Shown here: positions 10,943 through 23,606 of the stretch, in pieces
How positions within the stretch are numbered: the stretch's first letter is position 1
Layout of the letters: each line of letters opens with the position of its first letter
Origin: Hormiphora californensis
Taxonomy: Eukaryota; Ctenophora; Tentaculata; Cydippida; Pleurobrachiidae
Assembly: GCA_020137815.1 (NCBI GenBank)
Contig: CM035360.1
Location: forward strand, 2,260,077-2,324,076
DNA: 64,000 bases
Direction: 5' to 3'
Notes under the pieces: model-generated
Told to the model about the DNA's origin: nothing
The model's database searches: none
Seen by the model: only the letters and a program-made list of their open reading frames with translations
Translations under genes and position numbers: made by a program

Positions 10943-12435
10943 CAGGAAGCGACCGAATATTCGGTTCGGTTCGGTTCGGTTCGGAAATTCGGTGTTTTTT
11001 GGGCGGTTCGGTTCGGTTCGGTTCGGTAGGAAATTTTGGCCGAACCACCGAATTTTTTGGTCAAAAAATGCCCAGAAATCGGGCTTTTTCATGCAAAATT
11101 TTTCAATTATTTCACGAAAATTGTATGGATTTCAATGTAAATTTCGCCGTATTAACCCTATTTCGAATCGGTGGTGCTATGTGGAAATGATTTCGCTAGT
11201 TAGCGGGTTCGATATGGATTGATTTGATACCTGACTTCCCGTCGAATCGTGTCCTCATGAGAGGGTAAACAAATTCAGAAACTTTTTTTTCAAAAAATTC
11301 ATGGAGAGCACCGATCAAGGTGTTCAGAATCATTCTCTGAAATTTTGTAAAAAAGTTGGAAAATATTTCAAAGTCAATTTTATGGAAAATTTTCTATGTC
11401 AATTTTTGCGTACGAATCGTGTTTCGAATCGGTATTGCTAAGCGGGAGTGATGTTGCTAATTAGTGGGTCCGAGATGGATTATGCTGATACGTGATCCCC
11501 CATCAAATCTAATTAGGAAGTTTAGGAGAAACGATTCATGTTTCAATAAATCCTGCTAATTAGCGAGAGCACTGCCGCATAGCATCACCGATTCGCAACA
11601 CGATTCGTACGGCAAAATTGACATAGCATTTTTTTCCGAAATTGACTTTGAAATTCTGAATAATGAGTTCAGAGCAAGAATTAAATAGGGAAGAAAATCG
11701 AAAAATACTGGGTTTGACCGGGAATTGAACCAGGGACCTCCAGAGAGACATGCTCGGAGCTATAAACCACTAAGCTACCAAACCCTTTGAAATATTTTAC
11801 AAAGTTTTTTCACAAAATTAAATGTTTCTCTAAAAATTCATGGAGAGCATCGATCAAGGTATTGAGAATCATTACCTGAAATTTTGTGAAATTTTTTTTG
11901 TGAAAAATATTTTAAGTAAATTATGGTATACGAATCGTGTTTCTAATCGACAATGCTAAACGGGAGTGATGCTGGTAATTAGTGGGTCCGAGATGGATTG
12001 TGCTGATACGTGATCCCCCATCAAATCTAATTAGGAAATTTAGAGAGACACGATTCATGGTTCGTTTAATCCTGCTAATTAGCAATACCATTCCCGTATA
12101 GCATTGCCGATTCGAAACACGATTCGTACGCAAAAATTGACATAGAAAATTTACGATAAAATTGACTTTGAAAATTTTTTCACAAAATTGACTTTGAAAT
12201 TTTTTCAAACATTTTTTAACAAAATTTCAGAGAATGATCATGATTCTCAATACCTTGATCGGTGCTCTCCATGACTTTTTAGAGAAACATTTATATAGAA
12301 AAAGTTTTGTATGGCTCGGTTCGGTTCGGTTACCGAAATTCGGTTCGGTTCGGTTCGGTTCGGTTCGGTAAAAAAGTTTTTCAAATTCGGTTCGGTTCGG
12401 TTCGGTGGAAAATAACCCGGTTCGGTCGTTTCCTG
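10943..12435. mobile_element. Non-autonomous element with hAT-like ends and (CGGTT)n arrays
   Basis: The ends are CAGGAAGCGACCGAA and TTCGGTCGTTTCCTG, inverted with one mismatch. They are flanked by a perfect 8-bp direct repeat GTATTAAT (10935-10942 and 12436-12443), the target-duplication length typical of hAT elements. Both sub-terminal regions carry arrays of the pentamer CGGTT/TTCGG. The interior is AT-rich, contains inverted copies of CGAATCGTGTTTCGAATCGG-type sequence and a tRNA-like sequence, and encodes no transposase. Confidence 0.88.
11710..11785 (-). tRNA. tRNA-like sequence (probable pseudo-tRNA)
   Basis: On the minus strand the 7-base acceptor arms GGGTTTG and CAAACCC pair. A D-arm with AGCT/AGCT and an A-box-like TAGCTTAGTGG follow, then a perfect B-box GGTTCAATTCC. 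The anticodon stem pairs poorly, position 33 is not T, the T-stem has one mismatch and there is one extra base before the acceptor, so no anticodon is assigned. It sits inside the hAT-ended element and may be a captured or decayed tRNA. Confidence 0.4.
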
Positions 12436-12443
12436 GTATTAAT

Positions 12444-14324
12444 GTGTGTTAATAAATTTTAAGCTCACTGGCATTATTATATTTATGTATTTTTTTTTTC
12501 GAAAATAGTTAGTATAAAGTAATCTATGATAATTTTTGCTTCTGTTTTTATAGGTTTTCATTGCCTGGCTCGACAATGTTTTTAGGGTTTTATAAAGTTA
12601 CAAGCCTTTGTTCTGATAGAATTTTGGTTTTTAATAGTAATTTCCTGGTAATATTTTGTCCTAATAATTTCACCTTCTATATCATAGTGCAGTTTTACTA
12701 AATAAAATCATCGAAAATTGGAATGCTTGTTGGTAATGAGTGTGTGGAGTATGACACTGTGTAGTTAATAGGGCAGCATTTATGGTTGTTGTGTGTTCAT
12801 GTGTTACCTGCCCTGCTGTGAGTTATATTAATTGTTTAGTATCGAGGTAGACTTCGTAGTCTTTGTGAATTTCGTATCATTATTTATGGTTTAAATTATT
12901 GTGGTTGTTGGTTCGTTAATGGTTCTAATGATACTATTTGTTGCGTACTTATTTCTGTAATCGACATGAACTGCTACCTGTCAATGATTATGTGTGTGTG
13001 TGTGTGTGTGTGTGTGTGGAGTTATTAACCCCTATCCGGGTCTACATGAACTGAGTGTTTTGTAACGCTCTTTGTGATCGATTCTAAATTTATTTGTTAT
13101 TCACTCATTGTGCGATGCTCATATATGTTGTAGAAATAGAATCATGGTGCACTACTATCTACCAATAGTTGTTTGTTAGTTAACCGTGTTCGTAGCCGAG
13201 TGTTTTTTTCTATATTTCATAAGAAGTGACCAGTTTTGTATGTATTAGATAGCGAGTTATTTTAGGACATATATGTTTTTGGTACTTCATTCGAGCTGTG
13301 CCTTGTCTACAGCTCTAGTCATGCAATGTTCCACATAGGTGGTGTACTGTTGTAGAGAGAACCTGGCCAATTGTTTGGACGGGCAGTGGGGTACTACTAT
13401 GAAGCACTACTGGTGGGTATGTTTTACCAATCCCCATCGTGCTCTGTGGGCCTGAGATATAGAACTTTGAGTTGAGGAGCGGTTTATAGTAAATGGTTCT
13501 GTTTCGACTGATTCGTTTGCTGTAAGTAAACTTTGATTAAACGTGTGGCAGAACTACTGAGTATTGAGGGTGCAGGTGATCTATGTGTATTTATGGAGTT
13601 CCCTAGAGTACTCTACTAGGGCCTGTTTTATTTATTTGCTGACTGACTTGAGGAACAAGATTCGTGGGTTGGCCTTGTTTTGTTCAAATAAGGCAAGATT
13701 TGTCAAAGTGTATGCTATGAGGATTAGGCCGTATGCAGATGAATCATAACTCTATATCAGTCTTTGCACGAGAAGACGATACAAACTGACCTTTGTGATG
13801 ACAATGATTAAAGAGTCTATAATTAACTGTCAGAAATGGGTTGGTGGCTACTAGCTGAAGTGTAATGGAGTCAAGACTGCGTTTCTCCTGTCATATGGGA
13901 ACATTGTTCCGGAAAAGGAGACGTGGGGATAGTCCCTCGTGAACTATGCTTCGGGGAGGACCCTAGGTATGTTTCTGACATTATGTCATTGGAGAGGTAA
14001 ATCCCCCGGTAAATTAACTACGTTGAGAGACGACCTGGGATGCTTTTGAGGGACGAAATGTTGTAGGTTATCTGATTTCTTAATGTCTTGGCTAGGATAT
14101 TAGCTAGTGATGATTCAATATTATTATATGCTAGGTTACGGTACTTTGCTCTACCCCAGCTTCCCAAAGAAGCCCTTGGATAAATTCTCAGCTAGTGTGT
14201 AATGTGCAATTTGTATACTGTTTGTACTCTGACCTCTGTATTGTTGCTAGGTTGCAACTACCTGTCTTACTTAGTACTACACATCCACCCTGTTGGGTAG
14301 CGAGTTACGTTCGAAATAAGTCAA
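12444..14324. other. Long non-coding stretch with a (GT)n tract
   Basis: (GT)n lies at about 12990-13018. The rest is AT-rich with stops in all frames. A frame at 13564-13749 has no recognisable family, though it might be part of the decayed LINE that follows. Confidence 0.4.
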
Positions 14325-15110
14325 ATGGTGTTCCAGATTGAGCATAATTTTGCACGTGGTGTTCTGAAGGACCAGTTTGATGATGGAATTATGATTGAAC
14401 TTAGGCTATTATATGAAGGAATGTTTGTTCTGACGGTCTCAACTGAGTTATTCAAGCTGTCTAGTTTAATATTTAAGTACTTTGGAGACGTTCTTCAATT
14501 TATCTACTTAAAGTGAATCTGAACTCATCTGAATTATGTTCTCTTTTTGTGTGTATATTTTGATTGACTGCCCTTATTCTTTGTGCACGAAACTAAGATG
14601 TTAGATGCTTTAGTGAACGACTGAGATTTATGAAAGATCTGCCCGCTGTATGTTTCCCCTTTCACTGTTGATCAGTAGGGCGTGTAGTGTGAGAGAGATT
14701 GTGAGAATGTAGCTAGAGAATATATTAAAAATCTTGTTCCTATAGATGTCCCTTTTGCCGTAAAGGGTGCTGCATTTTGACGTAGGTCATTTGAGGCTGA
14801 TTAGTATAATTTTGGAGTCGTAGTTCGGAGTAAATGATTGGTTAGAGTAAATGATTGGTTAGAGTAAATGAGTAACTGATTGTACAGCAACGATTGCACT
14901 AATATTGTATCTGGAGTATGGAGGAGTACTTGAATTGTAGTAGTAGTAGGATGCTACGAATGAGGCGGGACAGGATATCTAATGAGGAAGTCTTTCGGAA
15001 CATTCTTAGAGTTTCTGAGACTGCGGGGATGCGTAGACTTAACTTCACGAGGAGTACTGATGCAGGGAAGATATTGGGTTGTTTGACGGTGTCGATATCA
15101 AGGATCTAAT
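14325..15110 (+). pseudogene. Possible decayed LINE reverse-transcriptase remnants
   Basis: Two plus-strand frames resemble LINE ORF2 pieces. In 14325-14516, a LRLLYEGM..TVS segment is followed by GDVLQF, like the RT motif around the QGDVL turn. In 14918-15109, RMLRMRRDRISNEEVFRN resembles the C-terminal LR.ILGI.W.D.ISNEEVL segment. Spacing and intervening sequence are badly eroded, so this is a weak call from pattern memory. Confidence 0.35.
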
Positions 15111-16505
15111 GTTGTGTCTCACTGTAATGAATGCTCTGACAATGAAGTGAGTAGTAGAGGAAATGTAGGCTATTGTGACGTCAAGACGGTTTTCACACTG
15201 TTTTATACTGGTTTTGATCGGTGAAGAGTTATTTAGTGTGAGTAATAAAGCTCTAGATCTGGGTGGTTCACTGGTTCAACGTGTGTTTGAGTGTATTGTG
15301 ACAAAACGGTATTTTTTCTACTGTGGTAAACAACTGCCCTTGATCCAGTATAGAGATTCTATAATTGGACCGATGGAAATTGTAGTGTCCTGGGGTGCTT
15401 AGAGAGACCCTTGGAGTTCTCAAGGATACCCGGCTATCTCTTAAAAAGAAAAGTGAGCAGTGCAAATGTGAGCGTGGCTTCATACTCAATGAGGTGTTAC
15501 AGTGATCTCTCAGATTGACTCTGTGTAGTTGATCTCGGCTCTCAGCCGAAAGGAAGTAGTGGTTACTGCTCAAATAGCAGTGATAATGATAATTGGTATG
15601 ATGTCTAGAAGCATCAATAATTTGGATACTGGGTGATGATCTATTGGGATTTGAATGAGTATGTTAATAACTTTTTGAGATACTTTGAGGTAATTAGTGC
15701 TATTCCAGAGGTGTGCTTGCCATGAATGTACCATGGCTTGAGTTAAGGACGTTGGCCTAATTCCTATTGTTACGAGACTTACGAATGGATAATGGATTAA
15801 TTAAATTTAGTAAAACTTTAGTTAAATTGTTGCTTTACTCGCGAATGGGTAAGATTTCTCTATTGGGCTACAAAATTCAGTTGCGAGGTTTTCTTACGTG
15901 GTTTACAGCTGTATGTACTGCTCGTGTAATTAGAGTGTTGGCGTATCCCTAGATGAGCTAGTGAATTGTTTAAATGAACTTGAATTATATTATTATTGAA
16001 GAATATTGTGTTCGTTGGGTACTATGTTTGACAGGCAAGATTTATTCGTGTGTAGGTAACAGGTGATTTGATTCGATAGCATTGAAAAAGATTGTTTTAT
16101 CATTATTCTAAGCTTGTTGATTAATTTATGCAGATGACGTGCTATATGTGGCCGGGTTTAATGATCTTAGCCGTGTTCCTTCCCTCTAACTTAAGTTGCA
16201 ACTAAGTAAAGGAGTGCTATACTAGAGGCAAGAAATTCGGACTTTTTTTTCGGTAGAAAGTTATTGTGAGGGCGGTAGATAACACCTAGAATAATATTTT
16301 AATCCAGAATGTTGTCTGTTCCTAACTACTGTAGGCCTATGATGAGCATAATGATTTAATATGTTTCTATGTTATACACTTTTAGCATTTAACCTCCTGC
16401 TGATTTAATTCTAAGCAGGTGCAGTTTGAGCCGACTTCTATTTCACAAACATTGTCTGTCTATTTTTTCATAGGGCCAATTTTATTATTTTTCGATCACA
16501 ACAGT
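15111..16505. other. Unassigned AT-rich stretch
   Basis: Stops occur in all frames. A lone YADD-like codon string near 16134 has no supporting RT context. Confidence 0.35.
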
Positions 16506-18886
16506 TATAGTCCAGGAAAAGTTCTAAAAAAATAGGCCAAATTTCGGCATTTCTGCATAAAAGCAAATTCCGGTTGATTTTGGTCAATTCGAGTATGCTG
16601 ATCACGACTATAAACTTTTAGTGAACTTTTTCGATGGGGAAAGTGGCTTAATTGGCCTTAATTGGCCTTAATTGTAAATGTGTCTAAAATATATTCTGCC
16701 TAGCTCAAAAAATCAGGAAAAATTCACTGATTATCGAAAAAATATTTTCAGATTTTATTTGTGTCGAAAATAGGCGGAATTGGCCTAATTGGGCATAATT
16801 GGGTGTAATTACAGTCGGACCCCGATTTAACGGCACCCTCGGGGGAAAGGGTTTTGTACGTTAAATCGGGGTGTCCGTTAAATCGGGGTAGAGCATATTT
16901 GGCCTATAAAACCCTATTTTTGTCCAAAATGCTATACTAAAACACCTCTAAGTGTTAAATACAATGTCCATGTATTGATTACATGATCATTTCTGATTAG
17001 AAAAAGAAAATTATTTTCAAAATTTTCAAAAAAAGTTATAAAAATTTCTAAGGTACTATGTATATCAAACACGTCCGAATCGTTTATCGAATCAGTGCAT
17101 CTTATCGCATGTCTTGCTGCTAATTAGACGGTTCGAAACGAACCGATACGTGATACCATGTCGAATCGGGGCACCCTAAGCGGGTGAGGAAGTATCAAAA
17201 TTTCAAAATAACTTTTTCTCTCAAAATTTATGGGGAGCACCGATCAAAGCATTGAGAATCGTACCGTAAAATTTTGCAAAAAAGTTTTAAATTTTTTAAA
17301 GGTATACCAGCCACGTCCGAATCGTGTTTCGAATCGGTGCATCTTATCGCATGTCCTGCTGCTAATTAGACGGTACGGAACGAATCGAAACGTGATCCCC
17401 ATCGAATCGAAATTTTGACGCTTGGTGAACTTGTTATTCAATGGCCCCATGGGGATCACGTATCGGTTGGTTTCGAACCGTCTGATTAGCAGCAGGACAT
17501 GCGATAAGATTCACTGATTCGAAACACGATTCGGACGTGGCTGGTATCTTTTTGAAAAATTTTCAAAAAAATTTCACAAAAAATTTCACAAAAAATTCAA
17601 AAAATTTTTGGGGGAAAAAATCCTGTCCCTAAATCGGGGTGCCACTAAATCGGGGGCCCCTAAATCGGGGTCCGACTGTACTAGAATTCAAAATGTATTC
17701 TGCATAGCTCAAAAAATCGGGGAAAATTCACTGATTATCGGAAAAATATTTTCAGATTTTATTTGTGTCGAAAATAGGCGGAATTTGCCTAATTGGGCAT
17801 AATTGGGCGTAATTACTAGAATTTAAAGTTTATCAAAAATGAGTTTTATACAGCTTAAAAAATCGAGAAAAATAAGTTGATTATCAGAAAAATACTATTG
17901 GAATTCATTTTTGTCTCAATTAGACGGTAGAGCTAATTAAAAACCAATTAACTCACCAAATTGATGATGCGCGACATAAATGAGCCTCAGGAATGACAAA
18001 TTCAACTTAAAAAGCTAATTTCTTCACTAATGTGTCCCCAAGGGTCTCTCCTAACACCACAGAAAATCCTAACATCCGGTGCGAGGAGCAACATGTTCAT
18101 TTCCGGGGTATTGTACATGCACACCATGTGCTGTGAGCGAGAAACTGAAAATCGTAAAAATCGGAGTTTTGGACCCGGAAAAAGATCGCACCGGATGTTA
18201 GGATTTTCTGTGGTGTTAGGAGAGACCCTTGGGGACACATTAGTGAAGAAATTAGCCTTTAAGTTGAATTTGTCATTCCTGAGGCTCATTTATGTCGCGC
18301 ATCATCAATTTGGTGAGTTAATTGGTTTTTAATTAGCTCTACCGTCTAATTGAGACAAAAATGAATTCCAATAGTATTTTTCTGATAATCAACTTATTTT
18401 TCTCGATTTTTTAAGCTGTATAAAACTCATTTTTGATAAACTTTAAATTCTAGTAATTACGCCCAATTATGCCCAATTAGGCAAATTCCGCCTATTTTCG
18501 ACACAAATAAAATCTGAAAATATTTTTCCGATAATCAGTGAATTTTTCCCGATTTTTTGAGCTATGCAGAATACATTTTGAATTCTAGTAATTACACCCA
18601 ATTATGCCCAATTAGGCCAATTCCGCCTATTTTCGACACAAATAAAATCTGAAAATATTTTTTCGATAATCAGTGAATTTTTCCTGATTTTTTGAGCTAG
18701 GCAGAATATATTTTAGACACATTTACAATTAAGGCCAATTAAGGCCAATTAAGCCACTTTCCCCATCGAAAAAGTTCACTAAAAGTTTATAGTCGTGATC
18801 AGCATACTCGAATTGACCAAAATCAACCGGAATTTGCTTTTATGCAGAAATGCCGATTTTAAATCGAACTTTGCCTGGACTATTAT
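16506..18886. mobile_element. Large foldback element (~690-bp arms) with nested MITE
   Basis: The left arm, from ATAGTCCAGG at 16506 to about 18090, is mirrored by the right arm from about 18185 to CCTGGACTAT at 18886. The arms include repeated TAATTGGGCATAATTGGG-type modules. The left arm is longer only because an 867-bp pogo-type MITE sits inside it. The loop is about 100 bp. No coding capacity; the frames at 18002-18332 are arm translations. Confidence 0.88.
16812..17678. mobile_element. pogo-type (Tc1/mariner) MITE nested in the foldback
   Basis: The termini CAGTCGGACCCCGATTTAAC and AATCGGGGTCCGACTG are inverted, and TA flanks both sides (16810-16811 and 17679-17680), as in pogo/Tigger insertions. 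The interior carries paired inverted segments with CGAATCGTGTTTCGAATCGG and GTGATCCCC. The right arm of the host foldback shows the uninterrupted target. Confidence 0.88.
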
Positions 18887-20380
18887 TATTTTCGCTTACT
18901 AACTGTTATGTCCTACTGACGAGTTCGTTTTTTTTATTTTTTTTTATTTTTAGCTACACTAGGCTCGACTGTACATTGGGTTGAGCACGCAACCTTCACA
19001 GGATTTTATAGCATATGTGACCCAACTGGCTCTTTTAACCCAGTTTATAGTGACGGGTTACCAGTACATGTGATTGGCACGCCTGGGTTCCACTAACGGT
19101 CTGAACCACGGAGGACTTGTTTTCACAACAGTCAACTATGATCTTAGCTTTGACCGTTTCCAGAGCTTCTATTTGTTGTGCCGCAGGGTCTTTGTGGACC
19201 CTCCTTCTGCTGAGCACTGGGGTTATAGGGAACTCACCCCCTTTCCAGTGTTCCTAATATTTAAAGTGTAGTCTTTAATTATATAAATTTTCTATTCAAT
19301 AGTACTTGGGTATCCTATGTGAGTGTGTATTGTGTAATGGAGCTGGTGAGGTGCTTTTACAAAAGCCGTGCGACAGTTATGAAATGCTTGATTTGAATTG
19401 ATCTTAGTGTCTACTGTGCAGGTATATTATAGAAGATAGCTCTTATTATCTCTCATTATGATATGGAGAATAGGACATGAATATCTTATTTGATTTGTTG
19501 AAAACATTAATTTAAGTTCATTGATAATTATCTTCAATACTGGTGACACTAGCTAATTGTTCAATATTCATTTATGTTTCATGATATGATCTCGATTAAA
19601 TGCTCTGTGTGGTTTTTCTCTACACTTAGGCCTGTTATTAATTCGCAGTTGGCTATACTAATGTACACTAATCTCTCTAAGTACAATGGTGTGTTAGTTA
19701 GCTAAAATGGTGACACGTGTGTATGGTTATGTGTATGCTTATGTGTGAGATGATCCCTTCCGGAAACCCATAATTTATCAAGGACGGTCGGTGCGTTTTC
19801 GCCAGAGAAGTAAGCTCTAGAATTAGCAATTGCAATGGTGTACAAATTCGTTAATTAATAATTATGATAAAATCTAATAAGATGTAGGTGAAATGCACGG
19901 ATATTCAATTTCATATATTTTGATGAGACGTAGAATGCTAAATAAGATGCTAAATGGGTTCAAAGTACTGGGTCATCTGTGACCTAATTGTCTACATGTC
20001 TAATTCTATTAACTAGTTTTAATCATTAATATTCTATTTATCTAAATATTTATGGCTTCTATGTTTATCGGCATTCTGCTTAGTGAAATTATCAAATTGT
20101 CAGACATAATTTTAGACATGTGGTTTAGCAATAAAGTGGCACTATAAATCAAACATTAAGTTCTAACTTGGACATGGCACGCCCCTTCGTGTTCGTGCAC
20201 GGAACGGCGCGGTATGTAATTTAGTTTCGCAGGTTGAAAAAAAAGTTATGTAATATGCTTACTTGCAATACATATTACATAATTTGTACGTGTGTGTAGT
20301 GTGTATGCGCGACAGTGTGTTCTGAACGAACATAAGCATCAGTCGGTTCGCGACCAAATTAGTGTATTTATTGAATTTAT
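18887..20380. other. Unassigned AT-rich stretch
   Basis: No gene or clear repeat is supported. Short frames at 19035-19271 have no recognisable family. The segment 20160-20345 may be 3' sequence of the Gag-bearing element to the right. Confidence 0.35.
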
Positions 20381-22532
20381 TTAAAGTTTTAGTGCGTTAA
20401 AGTTGGGTTGGTTCTTCCCAAGCGTCGTGTTGTCCCTGTCCGGGTTAGCATTGGCAATCGGCCTGGTGCTGGCTGCAGTTGTCTGAGTCTGCGTCGCGTC
20501 CACTGGTTGTGTGGATTTTATTAGTTTGTTGGGTCCTGTTTTTGACCGTTGCCAACTGTTGTTGTTTGACGGAGAGGGTAGTAGCGGTGGTCTGTTCAGT
20601 CCTTGTCCACCGTACCTGTTGTTTCTATAGTTGTTCATGTTATTCGCCCCTCTATAATTTTTCTTCTGCTGGTGTTGCTGGTATTGCTGGATCCTCTTAC
20701 TAGAAGAAAAGCACTCATTCATCCAGTGCCAGCCACCACATTTTCTACACAGCGAAGGTGGTTGTGGGCTGTTCCGTTTAGCTGGACAATCTCTGGCAAA
20801 GTGACCATACTTTCTGCAGGAGTAACATCTAAAAGTTTTGTACTGCGTCTTGGGATTCTCTTGTGATGCATTGGGTTGTTGTGCTGTTGTTGCCTGTGAA
20901 GGGGGATTTTGTGTGACATCGATCTCTACCGTAGTTATAGGTAAATTGGTTTCTTCCTGTGAGTGTATGGGAGGTGTTTCTAGTAGTAGGGCTATTTCCT
21001 CCTCTATGGTTGGTAAAATGTTGTGTCCACCCTCTAGTACAATGTCAGTAAGTTGATAATCGGTGAGATCTTTAGAACAGGAAGCCTCGGGGAATGGTCG
21101 AGCATTTTCCAAGACATCAACAATCATAGCTGTTTCCTCCCCTCCTTTCTTGGCTGCACAATTTTCAATTTCCGCCTTGTTTCTCTGAGTTTTGGGTGCG
21201 AGAGTACTGATAATTGCTGGTTTTATAGATTCCCAATCAAGTGTTTGTTCGGGCAAAAAATTGAGCGCTCGCACCTTATTTTTGTCCCCTTTGGACAGAT
21301 AGGTGAGAAAAGAAATGACAATTTTATCTTTGCTCGGTGAGCTAAGATGCATATAGTTATCATAATCTTTGATAAATTCGGAGATACAGTCGGACCCCGA
21401 TTTAACGGCACCCTCGGGGGAAAGGGTTTTGTCCGTTAAATCGGGGTGTCCGTTAAATCGGGGTTAAGCATATTTGGCCCATAAAACCCTATTTTTTTCC
21501 AAAATGTTATACTAAAACACATCTGTGTTAAATGTAATGTCCATGTATTGATTACATGATAATTTCTGATTAGAAAAAGAAAATAATTTAAAAAAATTTC
21601 AAAAAAATTATAAATCATCAACCACGTCTGAATCGTTTATCGAATCAGTGCATCTTATCGCATGTCTTGCTGCTAATTAGACGGTTCGAAACGAACCGAT
21701 ACGTGATACCATGCCGAATCGGGGCATTTTAAGCGGGGTGAGGAAGAATTCGAATTTCAAAATATCTTTTTCTCTGAAAAATCATGGGGAGCACCGATCA
21801 AAGCATTGACAATCAATCTGTAAAATTTTGCAAAGAAAGTTATGAAAATTTTTCAAAGGTATATCAACCACGTCCGAATCGTGTTTCGAATCAGTGCATA
21901 TTATCGCACGTCCTGTCGCTAATTAGACGGTTCGAAACGAACCGATACGTGATCCCCATGGGGCCAGTTTAACAAAGTCAAAATTGCGATTCGATGGGCC
22001 TCATGGGGATCACATATCTGTTCGTTTCGAACCGTCTAATTACCGGCAAGACATGCAATAAGATGCACCGATTCGAAACACGATTCAGACGTGGTTGATA
22101 CACCTTCAAAAAAATTTAAAAAATTTTCAAAAAAAAATTTTCAAAAAATTTTTGGGGGAAATTTATCCTGCCGTTAAATCGGGGTGCCGCTAAATCGGGG
22201 GCCGTTAAATCGGGGTCCGACTGTACTCATTGTTTCACTATTCGAAAATTTTAGGTTTTGTGGCGGCTTCCAAATTTGTTGTTTGTTCACTCGTATCGCG
22301 GAAATTTGTATAATTTACTTGGCTTTCCGAAAATTTTGGCCCCTTTGTATCATCTACGAATTCACCAATGTCAGATCTAGTACTATTTCCACCTCTTTGC
22401 AATGTTTTTGTGTCATTTTCATGTGGTGTGATCATCATTTGCACTAGTTCTTGGTAATTACTATCAAACTTGTTTAATGAAATAACTAGGTCTGTATTTG
22501 CTTTAATAGCGGTGTTATGATAAATGTCACTA
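20381..22532 (-). pseudogene. Retrotransposon Gag with two zinc knuckles, split by a MITE
   Basis: The minus-strand frame 21352-20381 carries two zinc knuckles, CYSCRKYGHFARDC (CX2CX4HX4C) and CRKCGGWHWMNEC (CX2CX3HX4C). A Gln/Asn/Arg-rich basic tail follows, typical of the nucleocapsid end of Gag. The frame is open upstream to the MITE boundary at 21386. Beyond the MITE a related acidic frame continues from 22226 to about 22532, with one extra base near the junction and no good start codon. No protease or RT is found downstream on the minus strand. It is a disrupted Gag fragment, or less likely a domesticated Gag gene. Confidence 0.75.
21387..22223. mobile_element. pogo-type MITE inserted in Gag
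   Basis: The ends CAGTCGGACCCCGATTTAAC and AATCGGGGTCCGACTG are the same as those of the copy at 16812, with TA on both sides (21385-21386 and 22224-22225). The interior is the same palindromic core. It is inserted in the gag frame of the surrounding element. Confidence 0.9.
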
Positions 22533-23056
22533 TGTTAGTCGGTTGTCAAATATCAAAGGACAATTTAAATATCACAACTAGTTTTACAAGTGTACGCCAC
22601 AACAAAAATACTACTTGTCACAGCACCAGTTGTAGTGTGATTTGTCGTGGGTAATGGCTGGTCGTCTAGTGTTAGGCCCAAGGTGCGTACCTGGTCGTGA
22701 CGGTGGTGTGCCGAAGTATAACAGCGACGTGGGAAGGTGTCGTTGAGAAGGTGTACACGTGCTTTACGTGTAGAACAGGGACAGGAGGTGGGGCACACGA
22801 TTCAGTCGTGTGTAGAAGGGATCGATGAGAGGACGTTGAATATCGACCAGTGGTGGGTGTTGTTGAAGGATTCGTAGAAGTGATACAAGTTGGTTTTGGG
22901 GTCGTTCAAAGAAGTAACTTGTTACAAAACAAAACGTAAAACGTAAAACTTGGAAGTGAAGGCGGAGTTTGTTGTGGTGATTAATATCTTTTCGCCTTCC
23001 CATCGTCATGCCTATTGGCTTTAGCCAATTAGGAATGCCGATGATCAAGTGCGGTT
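22533..23056. other. Unassigned stretch upstream of Gag
   Basis: It may be the 5' leader or LTR of the minus-strand Gag element (a TGGTGCTGTGAC primer-site-like string reads on the minus strand near 22640), but no second LTR copy is seen. No gene is supported. Confidence 0.3.
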
Positions 23057-23155
23057 GTTCTGAGTTGTTCTGACTAGTTCTGAGCTGTTCTGAGTTGTTC
23101 TGACTAGTTCTGAGCTGTTCTGAGTTGTTCTGACTAGTTCTGAGCTGTTCTGACG
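23057..23155. repeat. Tandem repeat, 30-bp unit of three decamers
   Basis: The three related decamers GTTCTGAGTT, GTTCTGACTA and GTTCTGAGCT repeat in that order three times, forming a higher-order 30-bp unit. Confidence 0.9.
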
Positions 23156-23606
23156 TTATATAATAGCTGTTCTGTCTCTATGCTCTCTAGTTCTCTGTGG
23201 TTACATAGCAACAGAGGGAGAGAGAGAGAGAGCAATAACGATTAACAGTTAGAGGTATAGAGAACTACTGATATATATCTCTCTGGGCTCTCACTGTCAG
23301 CCCCAGATAGTACTATGGTGGTATAAATCGGCCAAATGAAAAAATAAGGAATAACAGAAATAAAAACAAAATTTAGTTTAATTTAAGAAATAAAAATACT
23401 AAAAAGTATAAAAGTAAAAGTAAAGTAAAAAACAAAAAAGTAAAAAGTAAAAAGTTAGAAAAAATAAAAACAAAAACAAAAATAAAAACAAACAAAAATT
23501 AAAATAAAACAAAAAAAAATCAAAAATAGAAAAAACTTTTTTTAGAAAAGCTTTTTTTTGAGTTGAACTTTTTTCTTCCTGAGTTGAACTTTTTTATTTG
23601 GGTCCC

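Noticed and set aside
16128-16160. YADD-like codons suggesting a reverse transcriptase active site
   Set aside because: Stops occur within a few codons on both sides in the same frame, and no other RT motif is nearby in the right order.
12444-16505. Mitochondrial DNA insertion (alternative genetic code)
   Set aside because: Reading TGA as Trp did not yield any recognisable mitochondrial protein.
19755-19840. Partial resemblance of the minus strand to 18S rRNA (AATTCTAGAGCT)
   Set aside because: Only one short block matches. The flanks do not follow the 18S order, so it is likely coincidence.
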